Below are positions 10,071 through 22,539 of a stretch of DNA of 64,000 nucleotides, piece after piece (position 1 is the stretch's first letter; each line of letters starts with the position of its first letter). The notes under the pieces were generated by a model. It saw only the letters and a list, made by a program, of their open reading frames with translations. It was not told where the DNA came from and did no database searches. Position numbers and translations under genes: made by a program. The DNA is taken from assembly GCA_021464415.1 (NCBI GenBank), contig CM038469.1, positions 4,628,501 to 4,692,500 on the forward strand. Direction: 5' to 3'. Source of the DNA: Lonicera japonica. Taxonomy: Eukaryota > Streptophyta > Magnoliopsida > Dipsacales > Caprifoliaceae.

Positions 10071-12117
10071 TAACAAGTTAACAACAATAATATGTTTTTA
10101 ATTATATATACGTGCATGATGGTTTCTCGTTCTGGTCAATATATTTTGGATATGTTCTATTCAAGTCTTTGTGTGTTGAGATTGTTGTAGAGATTCATTT
10201 CGTTATTAATGTATTTTTCAATGGCGCTTCATTTTGTTGCTTTGTACTAAACAAACGTGTTAATTAGAGGAATTGATTCTAATTCATCCACTACAGATGC
10301 AGTGTTTCGTCGACAGAAGTAAGTACAGGGTACGTACACCCAAATTACTAGTATATACCACGTGACAGTACGCCAGTATCACTTAGAAACAATTAAGTGC
10401 AAGTATTATGCAGCGCTTAGAACTTTACTGGTGGCTATAATTTATATATGATGCTTGGAATGTGCATGGAGATAAGAAATTGTGAAGAAAGAAAAGCTGA
10501 AAAAAATATGCTTATTTTGTTCAAGAGTTTATCTAGCTTTAGTCTTTCCACGTCTTATGATACATCAAGTGCTTTGTGATTTATTCATACTTTACAATAA
10601 GTGTTGGTTTGGCTTCAACTTTTATCTATTTCAAATCTAAAATAATAATTTTACATAAACAGTTTTAACTTCATGAATCTTTGATTCAATTTTTTGACAC
10701 AAATTATAAGAAATTTCTAGTATTAATTTTTCATTTTAAAATTCCAGAAACTATAAATAAAACTAGAACTAAATTATTGAGCAATAATCTTTTTAATTTC
10801 TTCCAAACAAGTGGTGATCATATTTTTTTAAACGTGTTTTGGACCCTCATATATATATATATAACTATGTTGATTTTATATATGGTGATGTGTTCTTTAA
10901 TGATGTTGATAAAAGGTGATTAACCAATTAAATCTTAAACTAGTTGACCAGAACTAACTAATATATAATTAAAAATTGCTTACAATGAATTGTGACAAAG
11001 ATCTCACTCAGCACTGCACCAAGCTTTAATTCGCTTTTGCTCAATAAAACTAAATTAAATGGCCGGGCTATGGATGCATAAGTGACTTGTACCATTATAA
11101 GTATAAATATAACATATAAGCACTCAATTATGCAGTTGTTTTGACATAAACTAGTATTACTTTTAATTTGAATACTATCTGCAAAATTAATTTAGAAAAA
11201 ATAAATAACAAATATTGTAAGTTAGTTAATTATGAACCGTTAGATATTAATTTGTGATGCATGTGAGATGTCTAAGAAGAAAGTGGTGTGAGTTAGGTAA
11301 ATGGATGGTCAGGATGGAATTTGGGGGGAGCAAAGATTCAAGCATACCTTATTTTGAATCTAGGTCAGGTATATGTCAAAATATATAATTAAAAAATATA
11401 AAGTGCATGAATGCTTTTCCATAGGTGAGAAAGAATGATTTTGAGGACACTTTGAGGAAATAACACCTCATTAGGTAATACATTGTATATAGAGCCTACC
11501 CTTATCTATTTGCTTTGGCCAATGACCCTAATTTTAACACAATTATTATTAATATTATTGTTATTTTGTTTCCATTTGGCTGAGTTTTTTGGTCAATTTA
11601 AGTTTCGAGATGTACCTTATAGATAATTGATGTCCTCCTGCCTTTCTAATTTTTTTTCCTTGTATTTATAAGATTTTTGATGTGATTTATATATTAACGA
11701 CAGCTCTAATCTTTCTAAAACAATTATTCAAAAAAAAATATTACTATCTTTGGTTGTATTTAATTTGTCGTACCTTTTTTTTTCTATTATCTCGAATCAT
11801 TATTCAATATCTTCCCATAATATATAAAATAAAATAAAAAAAAAAAAAATCAGAATTCAAATGATATGAAAAATTAAACACCCAGAATGTTGATCGTGTA
11901 ACGAGGTGGGTGGTCTTGTCTTTATATGTTAGTTAAATAAATCCAACTAATCAATAGCTTGCATGTATTATTACTTTTAGGTAAAAATTCGTACGTGGTG
12001 ATCAAGTGCGTGTGCCGAGCACAACAAAAAGTCTGAATTATTGGACTCTGACCCCACGCTCAAGAATTTTGCAAGGTTAAATTGGTGAATTAGTTACCAA
12101 AACACATTCTCCTATCA
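10071..12117. other. Intergenic region downstream of MIF
   Basis: AT-rich DNA containing the MIF 3' untranslated region (roughly the first 200 bp). No further gene or bounded transposon was recognised. Confidence 0.6.
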
Positions 12118-12642
12118 GGGCATCTCCCCGCGCGCATGGAATAAAAGTGTAGTGTAAATGTGTATATTTAGCATGCACTTAATGTTATTTCTACACTATG
12201 AATGGTGTAAAATTTAAAGGAAATATAAGATACTAATCTTTCATTCGAGTTGGGATGGCAGACACTAGCTCTTACGTCCTAGAAGAAAAAATAATTCCTC
12301 CATTAACACAGAGCTTTACATCCCAATCTTAACTTGGGATGGCATAGCTAGATTCTTACATCCCACTAATTTACAATGGTGATGAGAAAGAATTGTAAAA
12401 TATAAGACTTTCTTACATCTTACATTAGGATGGCATATTGTCTTACACCTTACACTCAAATAGCAAACTTTTTTACATCTCTAAAACGCTCTAACACTGC
12501 ACTTCACCATTGGTAAAAATGTTATCCGCCACTACATATACCTTCGCTTACCCTTTTACGTGCCTTTTTACATTAAATTACCAAGCGGCGCAGTTATTAT
12601 CATGTAAAATTTAGCCATTCCCCCCATGAGATGAAGATGGCC
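12118..12642. mobile_element. Probable PIF/Harbinger-like MITE
   Basis: The left tip GGGCATCTCCCC and the right-tip complement GGCCATCTTCATC are similar to the other GGCCATCT elements in this window. TCA flanks both sides (12115-12117 and 12643-12645). Internally, the phrase 'gggatggca' followed by 'cttacatc' recurs several times. Confidence 0.42.
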
Positions 12643-13136
12643 TCAATAGTGTAATATATTGGCTGACAAATTGAGCTAACACTTACAAAATTTTGACATG
12701 AAAGTTTGTAACTCAGAGGCGTAGCAGCCGTAGCTACACTTATAATTGCATGGGTCTAATGACATTACTTAATATTTAAAATCTATATTTGAATAGTGTA
12801 GTTTTGGAAATATTTGGGTCAATGTCTATAATCAACACCATTTAAATTTAGAGAAAATAGTGGATAGTGGAGTCAATTTGTGAATAAAAAAAAATATGTG
12901 ACTCAAACATATTTTATATAAATAATTGTCGACGTGGGTGTATTATTTTTTCATCCCTCTAAAAATGACTAAATGACTCATTTAAATAAAAGCTAGCTAA
13001 ACTATCTATTGTATGTACAGTTAATGGTGCAACTAAATTTGCTAACTTTATAATGTTTTCTTACTATTTTAAATAATCAGGATCTAGTTATGCATGATAG
13101 AGATTCATTTACATTTTTGGCATAAACAAAGAGATT

Positions 13137-13522
13137 GGGTAATTAGCAAAAAGGACCCCTGAGGTTTGACCAATATCCCTTGCTCGTCCTTAAAGTTTAA
13201 TTTTCAGTTAAAGCATCCTTAAAGTTTTTAATTTGTCTCTCACTCGTCCAAAATTGGACTGTCCGTTAAAAGCTGGATGGAAAACCTTAGAAATTAACCC
13301 CTAAAGTTTGAAAACCTTTGAAAATAACTTCCTGAAATTTGAAATTTGTCCCTCACTTGCCCATCTACGTGTCTTTTCCGTCCAAGTTTTTAACGGGGCA
13401 TCCAATTTTGGACGAGTGAGGTACAAATTAAAAACTTTAAGAATGCTTAAACCGAAAATTAAACTTTAGGGACGAACGAGGAACATTGGTCAAACTTTAA
13501 GGGTCATTTTTGTTAATTACCC
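13137..13522. mobile_element. Foldback (long-TIR) MITE, 386 bp
   Basis: The first and last roughly 165 bp are inverted copies of each other: GGGTAATTAGCAAAAAGG at the left, and complement GGGTAATTAACAAAAATG at the right. The arms stay alignable through the 'cactcgtccaaaattgga' segment. Nothing coding lies between them. The arms suggest a MULE-like or foldback element, but no clean target duplication was found. Confidence 0.7.
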
Positions 13523-14770
13523 TAACGACACTTTTGGTATAAACGAGATTCATTTATACTTGTATGTTAGAGATTTAGTCACTCTAGTTAGTGTGAAATA
13601 TTTAGTGATAAATATATTACTAAATTACCCACGCGCGTACTAACGACTCATGCCGATAACAAATTGGCTTTGGAGTTGGAAAATGATATGGTCTTTCACT
13701 TCTATTAGCTTGCTATTCATACTAATGAATTTAAAACCATCTACAATAAGGGCATTATTTGATTTTAAAATTTAATAATGTATAGTAGATAAAAGATTGA
13801 AAGCATGTGATGAAGTTAAATTTCTTCTAAAAGGTTGGGAATTTATTTTTCAAAATGCACCGCCTTTCGTTCATGTTATACCGGATTATGTTTTGGGCTA
13901 ATAAGCTGTCAAAATATTCATATGCAAATAATTTCTTGAAATTAATTGTCAAGCTGTAAAGATTGTATATCTTAAATGAGTTTTTTTATCAATTTCAAGG
14001 TAATTACTGTTAAAAAAAATCCTTATAGATCATCATAAAATGAAAAGAAATCGAATCTTATTTGGAATTTTCATTTTGTTCCCATAAAATGAAAAGAATA
14101 AAAAAGCTTTGTTGCCCTTTCTTGTGGAGGGGATGAATTAAAGCCCAAAGAGGTGATAGGAATGACTTGATGAAGATACTTTTAGAGGGCCAGCCAGCCC
14201 AAACAGCCAAAGGCTCGACGGCGACCGCAAATAATAAACCCGTGGGCTATATAGTTTTGTACAATTTAGCTTTAACCATGGGATGGGCTGCTTCTTGGTC
14301 CAAGCCCATGCACTACCAATATGTCATTTATCTTAGTCTAATTTAAATGTCTCAATTTAAGAGTTCCACGAAAATTATGTTTTTCTTTCACTTCTACCGT
14401 AATCGACCGCGAGGTATGTTTGTGTACTAATTGTATATAAAAAAAAGATCCTTCTGATTTGGAAATATAATCAATACACTCTAACAAGATATAATTTTGT
14501 TCTTGATATACAATTAACAAGGAGATATTTCTTTTAATTTAAAAAAAAAAGAGAAATTGTACCATCCCAGATTTTACTAATCAATCAAGAAATAATACAA
14601 AACAATTTAAATAACTATTTCAACCTCTGATTACAAATGAGTGATTATAAAAGCACTCATAAAATGTAGTTTCACCATTACATGTACTACCATTTAAACA
14701 TGATGCACAATCACCACAGTACATATAACTACCGGTGAGACTATATTTTAAAGGTGCCTTTATCATCACC
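13523..14770. other. Intergenic AT-rich DNA
   Basis: No gene is supported. A - strand frame at 14338-14520 has no recognisable motif. Confidence 0.5.
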
Positions 14771-15000
14771 CATTACAAATTCCTTGCCCTAAGTTTGTGC
14801 GGCAAAGAAAACCTATCAAGGAACCACTCTTCTACCCAAGCCAACACCCATAGTTGGCTAGAAAATCAGCAGCCGCATTACTCTCTCTACATGTTAGTAC
14901 TCAAAAGCAACTCCTTCGTATCTCAAACAAGATAAGCTATATTAAATCTAAGGATAAAAAACAGCCTCTAGAATCAATTTAATTAAGGACTTTAGAATCA
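14771..15000 (-). pseudogene. LINE RNase H tail relic
   Basis: Read on the - strand, this stretch gives a broken frame containing a C-R-E-S-N-A-A-A-D-F-L-A-N-Y-G-C motif. That is the conserved end of the RNase H (RVT_3) domain of plant L1-type LINEs. Stops interrupt it on both sides. No reverse transcriptase part is nearby. Confidence 0.5.
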
Positions 15001-16180
15001 ATCATCACTTCAATATATATTCGAGAGATAAGCTATAGCCCAAACAACACTCCCCTTATTAACATACAACCTCCCCCACTTCTCCCTGGTTTCCTTTTCA
15101 ACACCCACCAGAATCTAGGTTAAAGTGATTAGCATGAGTAATGGTCCAATGCCTAAAAATGCCCACTTTATTCTTCTAGCTAGGTACCAACTTTAACATT
15201 AAAATCAGCAAGCTTACTAGATCCTGATAAGAAATCATTGTAGAGTGAAATTGGCAAAGTTAGACCATTAGTTATAGAATAGATAACAATTCAGATAACG
15301 CACTTAATCTTTTTCAGCGGGTTAAAAAAATAGTACACTTGCTCGGGAAATTATTCACCAAGTATGAATTTGTCAAAATATGAACTATCTATTGCTAAAC
15401 AACAGTATAAATTTGCTAATTAACTCTACTTTAAAATATCTTTTTGTTGTTCTAGAGAATATTTCTTTGGTGGGCTAGTTTTAGCACTACGCTTTTACTC
15501 AAGCTAGATTACTTTTTACTACACTTTAGAGAATTATTTAGGAGTGCGACATTATCTTCCCTTCATTTTACTTTGTACGCTAATTGGTAATTAATAATTT
15601 TCTTTACAAGCACCAAAATTCAACCTGTTTTGAGTTGGAATACATTTCCTTTGTTTTCCTTTTATTCTTGGTACACTTTTTTGCAGCTATGAAAGATATG
15701 ATAAACTCAAATCCAGACAAAATATTATAGGATATTATCTCGGAGAGTGCTAGAAGTAATAAGAATTTGTTATGGATAGTAAAGTTTTACCCATTTTTAA
15801 GTTGTCGTATATATCAAGATAGAATAAAATCAAAAATAGCAAATTTACTCGTACTTCCATATTTCTTAATTAATAAGGAGTCACTTTTTCACCTTGTCAT
15901 ATTCCATGTTTTTTATACACTTTTTCACTTTTACCTGTTTATAGTACGTTTGACACGCTTTAGTCAGTAAATACAATAAATTAATGAAGTAAAAAAGAAT
16001 AGCTATCAATTATTTCTTATAAAGAGATCAAATTCATATTGTCTTTGATGGAATTCGAATCCTAATTCTATAATAAAAACAAACTTTAACCAATTAATTT
16101 CGGGACAAATCATGCTTAGGATTGTTAGTTTGAACTAAACAAAAAAAAAATTTTTTTAAGTCAACAGCCTAAAAAAACCA
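15001..16180. other. Intergenic AT-rich DNA
   Basis: No gene or bounded transposon recognised. The + frame at 15767-15970 is hydrophobic and AT-driven. Confidence 0.5.
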
Positions 16181-16430
16181 ATTCTAACTAAAATCATTCA
16201 AGACAAGAGCACAACCACCAATTAGGTAAATTAGAATATGGGCTAATTCATGAGCAGCTTGGTTACTGGACGGAGGAGAGTGTTAAGAACCATCTCTCCC
16301 AAAGTTTAAACTGTTAGGAGAAACAAACGGAATGAATATCATACTTAATAGAGAGTAAGCTACACAAGTCATGCTAAGCTCCACCATCAAGATTGACGCC
16401 TTATGAAGCATTACACTTGCGGCCACAAGG
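16181..16430 (-). pseudogene. Second LINE RNase H tail relic
   Basis: The - strand translation contains an S-S-N-Q-A-A-H-E-L-A-H-I-L-I motif, again the end of a LINE RNase H domain, with stops before and after. It is an independent short fragment, 1.4 kb from the one at 14771-15000. Confidence 0.45.
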
Positions 16431-18730
16431 GGAAAATTGAACTAAATATATATATATATATATATATAGATATATGTGTATGTATATGGGTGATCCAAAA
16501 TTAATTTATGGTCAAGCATAAACATATTCGAGTCAAATTCAAGTCGAACACAACTAACTTGTTTGACAAATGGATCATATTCGAATTAATAAATCTAACA
16601 TGACTAACTCAAAGTTGAATAGTAGTTGACCTATTTAAACTAAACTTAGATAGGTTATGGTTAATACAATTCATATTAATTGATGTAGAATATATATTTA
16701 ACATGACATGAGTCATACTGCTTGCTTATTAAAAGGATTAATCATGTTATGTCCATTAATTAAGATTAACTGGTTTTGGACCTAATATTATGACACCGTT
16801 TTAGTTCGTTGTATATAAATTATGCAAATTTGAAGGAAAAAAAATCATCTAGCTACTTTTCAAGTTGCTTTAAGCTAATAATAAAACAATCGTCTTTAGC
16901 TTAGATTGAGGCATATATATAGGGACAGTTCATAACCCACCATATATATAGCTGACAAAGGCCACTATTAAGAGAATCCACTCAAAGATATGATATTGTG
17001 ATGGTTAGTCCATCAATTAATTAGTGTACATCAATCTCTAGTTGCCGTACCAGTTGGTTTATTTTACGTGTGGTTTTATTGTTTTCCAAAATTAATTTTA
17101 CATGTTCTTCTTAAATAATCACATGTTCATGTTTCAGAGATTTTAATTAATTTGGGAAATTGTGTCACATTCTTCACGCGAGATGTTCCTTGAACGACCA
17201 TAATTCTTTTATCAGAACTAAATTTGGTATTCACTTTGTCGAATTATGAATATTCTTAACATTTAATTAAAAATGTTTGACTTGGTTTAAATTTTCAATT
17301 ATTAACTAATCAATCCGTCCAACTTGGGGACAAAAGTCTAAAATGAGAAAAGTATAAAGGGGACCATGTTTAATGTCAATTAAAATTGTGCTAAACCTCA
17401 AATAGATTAATTTTATATGAAATTAGAATTATGTTTTTATAGTCATACATATTAATATTACGGAAAGCCATGTTTTATGATAGTGATCTGGAATTTTGAT
17501 GGGAAAGAGACTGCCAAAGAGAATATGAAGAAAATATACCAAGAAAATAAACTCTTCAAATTTTTATTTTTTTAAATTAAGAGTTTAATTTTTATTTTTT
17601 AGAAACTAATTAATGTACCAAACTTGGGAACAATAAATAAATTTATTTTTAAATCTTAATCATCCATTATAGCACAAATGCATACATTTTATATATAAGC
17701 GTGAAATTTAAATATAAACTTTTAATTATAGATGTAGAAAATATTTGATTTACAAAAGTGGAACCATGCATATACAGGGAAATAAAGTATAGTACCCTTT
17801 AACGATATGGTGGTCCTCTTTGTCATTGGGTTCTTTTTCATGGACCACTGTCGCATCTTTGTTGGCTTTTTGATGGGAATTGGTGTTTATTTCAGAGAAA
17901 TGTTTAGGACAAAATAAATATTGTCTCAAATAATTTGAATTATGTTTTTAAATATATTCTCTCATGTCAAATGAACAAGGATGAATAACGTCCCCTTTAA
18001 TATATCATATATATCAAGACAATAAATAACAGTCTCTTTTTGATTGATAGTCTTACTTATGTTTTTGAGAAGTTTATGATTAATAATTCTAATTTTATTT
18101 TATTTTTTGAACAAAATTGATGTATTTAATCTCAGAATAAAATATAAGGGTAGCTCTAACCACTAAGAAGGTTGAAATTGTTAAATTTAATATATATATA
18201 CATACAAATCTAAGTGGAAGAATCAATTTAAAAGACATAAAATTTATGTACAATTGTAACTCAGAAAAATAAATGAAAAAAGAGTAAAAACAAATCTTTT
18301 AGGTATTATTTAAATCATTTTCAAGGCTGCTTTGCTTCTGTACTGGGGAATATCTTTTTATGGTTTGGTCGGCAACACATTCTCATCCTTTATACGATAA
18401 TTAGTAAAAGCAACCTTTAATTACAGTTAGCCTAATACTCAAACTTACTCTTTATTAGGAAGGTCGTTAATTCGAATTATGCTTCCAGTGATTTACTCAA
18501 AAAGAAAAAAGATAGTCAAAATAAAAGTGAATTCTTAAAATTTTAAACTTCGAGTTTTAAAACTGACAAAACCATCCAATTCAATCCAATTAATTGTTGG
18601 TCAAGAAACTGTCTAGTCTGAAAAAAGACTTGGAAAACAAAATGGTAGAAAACCCACTTCAAATCTAGTTTTGACTTTGTTCGATCATATTTTCATGTAT
18701 TGTTACGGTCTATGAATCGAATTTGAGACC

Positions 18731-18766
<36 letters not shown>

Positions 18767-21400
18767 GCATTTCAAGAATTTGCAGAACTGAAAAAAATTA
18801 AAATGGCCCACTTGGAGTCCATTAGGGCGCACACACAAGGGCATACATGGTCCATTGTTCAACAATAAAGCCCAAAGGGCAAGGGCAGGGGCAGGGGCAG
18901 GCCCTTCTCTTTGTTTAAGAGAATTGTAATGGCAATTGGTGAATTGAAAGTCCCAAACTTTTGGAGGAATATTATTACTTTTTTTCATACACAGTACAAC
19001 TTCCTCAACTAAATTGAATTCGAAAATCCCTGCGAATCGAAACCTACAAGTTTTGGTTCCAACCAAGGGTACGAGTTTTGGTTCCGATCAAGGGTGGTAG
19101 TGCCTAGTTACAATCACTTATTATTGTACAAGGTGGTGGTCGTGTCTTTCTGGGCCCATCTATGTTGTATAACAGGACGACATCTCACGTGTCTACCACA
19201 TGCACCCTCTGACTTCCCACTTTAATTCTATACACTAATGTACTGCTATCCTATATTTAGGAGTTACAAGTCTAGCAAATTTGTTTTAGTAATACAAGTT
19301 AATTACTTTACTTGACGTTCGCGCAGTTCGATTAATCTAAATAATAAAAACCCTCAAACCAATTTTGAGTCCCTTCGTTTGTGTTTCACTTGAAGTGGAG
19401 AAGACTTTTTTTGTTATTTTCCATTTGAATTTTTTTTTTTCAAAGTTAAACCTTCAATTTTAATTAAAAAAAGAAAAGAATTTTGTATTAGCGTATAGTA
19501 AGTGATCTAATTCAGTGTCACAATATAATTATGTTCCATTTGAAAACGATAAATCATAATGCATTTGCATTACGTGTCCTGAAAATTATTCTCTTCCACC
19601 TAAATACTCAATTTTGGAAAGAGACATCAATGGCATGTGATGCAACAGATCAAAGGAAATTACCAAGTGCTCAATTACTTAGATCATGAATTTAAGCTTT
19701 GTGCCCTTGCACTTTCTCTTTCTTTTATTAATTACCCTTTTGGACAAAAAATTTAGAAAACTTTTGTCCAATTAAACCACCTAACAAATACACGAGGAAA
19801 AGCAGGACAATCAAATCAAATGTAACACATCTGAAACATTATATAAAATTAAAAGATGTCATTAATTACTGTAGAATTTATGAAATAACCAACCAACCAA
19901 CCCACCCATCCACTAGGTGGTTGGATCAAGAGAATCTGGTCCTATAATATAAGTGTGTACTTTACCTCAAAACAAAAACAAAACAATACAATATTACTGA
20001 CTTCACCCATGACTATATACATATAACTCCCTGAACAAACCCAAATAATAGCTGGTGGAAAAGACAAGTACTCTAGCGTCATCCTTCCTCTAATATAATT
20101 ATCATCACTTCTTACCTTAAAAGGTAAGTGATAATAAATTAATATTTACTTCAACCAAATTCATTATTTAATTAATTAACTATCTCTTTCTCTAACTTCC
20201 CTAATCATGCCATAAATAGACTTTAAGCTAATAAGGCTACGTTTCCTTTTTGGTAAATCAAGCCAAACAAATTAAACCATGCAATCATCACCTAATTAAA
20301 CAAATGTATTTAAAAAGCTAATGCACATACTTGCAACAAACATTACTTTACGCTCCATAAAGATACTTAAAGGGTTATTTTAAGAATGCCTAATATGCGC
20401 ATAAAGCGTTGAAGTAACCAAATTCAATGAAGTGTGTGTACTAAAATAGCCTAAATATATTACCAAACTTACAATCATAAAAGCATAAGATCGTAATAAA
20501 ATTTCACATACTTTTATAAAATATATATATATATATATACATTACTCTATTAATAGTCATCACCATTTATTATTTTGTAATCTATTTTCAGACTAGTCAA
20601 ACGTAGACCATGTAATTCAGAATTACAGGCCTGACCTCCAGAATTTGCATTTCGTAGGGTCAAACTCTTGATTTATATAATTCAAGAAATATGTGTTATA
20701 GCTCGAACTTACCGCTTGAGTGTCTGTCAAGAATTTAATTCTTAACGCCCAGTTCATTTCACAGATTTAAATACATTTAAATATTCAAAAAAAGAAAGTA
20801 GGCATAAATTTTGAAGATACCATTATAACAGAGAATTATGGAATAAAATCATTTCTCTCAAATAAATTAATTTTCCGAATCAAACAAGGATTTATAGTGT
20901 TCACCAGTAACGTAAAGGTTGTATACTGTGTACATTGTTCTAACGAAATAATAAAGTAAAGAAAGAAGAGAACCAAAACAGTGAAACACCAACGTGATTA
21001 TCCCACTTGAAATACAAGATAGATAAAGTGTAGACTGAAAAGAAGAATGATATTGAGGATCAGATACATGAAACAATGGATCAAATCAATATCAATCTTC
21101 TATGCATAAAGCCAATAAAGAAGCATTAAAATATCACATGTAACCGCCCAAGTAATGTTTCACCACTTTTTGCCTCTTTCTCTCAGACAGGAATTAAAGG
21201 AAATATTTTAACAAGCCCAAAACAGAGTAGTAATATTCTTAATTAATTAACAATTAAGACAGAAGTTGTTAAATAAACAAAAACCCATTTCTCAACCCTA
21301 AATGAAAATTAACAAATTAAATTTAGCGGTAAACAACATCAACATATGAAAACTAATTAACCAGAAGACTAATTAAAAAACTAATTAACAACTAAACATA
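16431..21400. other. Long intergenic region between MIF and ZHD
   Basis: AT-rich DNA with (TA)n runs (16448-16468, 18735-18763, 20519-20540) and a purine tract GGGCAAGGGCAGGGGCAGGG (from 18878). The segment 16490-16800 contains phrases related to 2100-2330 and may be a decayed hAT-type MITE. No coding exon was recognised. Confidence 0.5.
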
Positions 21401-21523
21401 CCATCCTCTCACTCTCTCTGCATTTCTCTGTTCTCTCTCTCTCTCTCTCTGATCTTACTATCTAGTAAGCAAAATACTTATTTAACAATCACAATTAAGG
21501 AAAGAAAACAAAACAAAAGATTT

Positions 21524-22539
21524 TTAGGAAGAAGAAGAAGAACCATTAGTTGCAACAACAGCACCACTAACATTACTATCGTTGTTGTGATGAAATTGGT
21601 GGTGAGCTAGATTTAAGGTTTCCCTGTTTTCAATGTCATTGTTGTTGCTAGCAGTGTTGTTGATTTGAATATGGTACTGACTAGTAGTTGTACTAGTATT
21701 AGTTTGAGTAGTAGTAGTAGTAGTACCATTTGTGGTGGTGGTGTTAGTTTCTTTTTTCCCCAAAGTGCTCTTATTATTATGCATCCACACCTTCAATACT
21801 CCTCTGTCCACTCCTATTTCCTTGCAAAATTCAGCTATTGTCTCCTCGTCTCTCTTTTGAATCTTCCATCCCACTCGCTCCGCAAATTCGTGCATTTTCT
21901 CCTTCTGTTGCTGAGTGAATTTAGTTCGGAATCGCTTTCGCCCGTTCGGGTGTCCGATCCCTGTAACTCCGGCCGAGTTCCCAATAACTTGGTTGTTGTC
22001 CGGTGGGCCCCCGGAAATCCCTGCGCTGAGGGCCAGGAGCATGTGGGGTGCGGAGGGTAGTACGAGGAGGAGATCGGCGGGGGGGAGGGTGAATTGGGGC
22101 TGCTGACGTGGCTGTTCACATGGCGGGCGGGAGGAGGAGGCAGGGGGTGGTGGCGGTGGTGGGGCTGGTACTCGATGATGGCGGCTGATTGGGGGTCCTC
22201 GGGGTCCCGGCGGTGGAAGTTGCGGTGGCATCCGCACGCGGCGCATTTTAGCGAGGTGGGGTCTGTTAGGTTAGTGCTGGGGGAGGGCATGAACTCGCCG
22301 CAGCCGTCAAGCGCGTGGCCACCCAGGCTGGCGGCGTGGTTCTTGAGGCATTCCTTGTAGGTGACCGGTGCTTGAGGGCCACAGCCGCTGTTGCGGTGGT
22401 GGGGCTGGTGGCGCTTGAGCACGCCGTTGGTCGACGGTAAGGTCTGCTTGGTGGGTAGTTGGATCCGGGTCGGGTGTTCGGACTCAGCATCTGGGGTTTT
22501 GATAGTAGCTGCAGGAAGAGCTGTGGTGTTTATGTCCAT
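21524..22539 (-). CDS. ZHD: ZF-HD homeodomain protein (HB23/HB30/HB34 type), split by a 1-base frameshift
   Basis: A single-exon transcription factor read from ATG 22539. Residues about 61-112 are the ZF-HD dimerisation zinc finger ([38 protein letters not shown]), followed by [10 protein letters not shown] and a Pro-rich linker ending ISSSYY at residue 161. There the frame breaks. The next frame continues with [13 protein letters not shown], then the homeodomain ([24 protein letters not shown], helix 3 [11 protein letters not shown]) and a Thr/Asn/Ser-rich tail, ending at 21524. Relatives read ...SSSYY, an optional short insert, MLLALS without a break, so one C is missing from a C run (22055-22057, + strand). 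With that base the product would be 338 residues. As printed, the first frame gives 234 residues and stops at 21835, with no homeodomain. These proteins dimerise through the zinc finger and bind ATTA-containing sites in the nucleus. Confidence 0.9.

Noticed and set aside
12715..12760. hAT-like tip CAGAGGCGTAGCAGCC
   Set aside because: A lone motif; a similar GGGGCGTAGCAACG near 56064 is also unpaired, so no element can be bounded.
21665..22490. Several long + and - strand frames overlapping ZHD (21665-22060, 21915-22106, 22094-22360, 22266-22490)
   Set aside because: They are antisense or alternate-frame shadows of a GC-rich gene. Only the two frames carrying the zinc finger and the homeodomain show family motifs.
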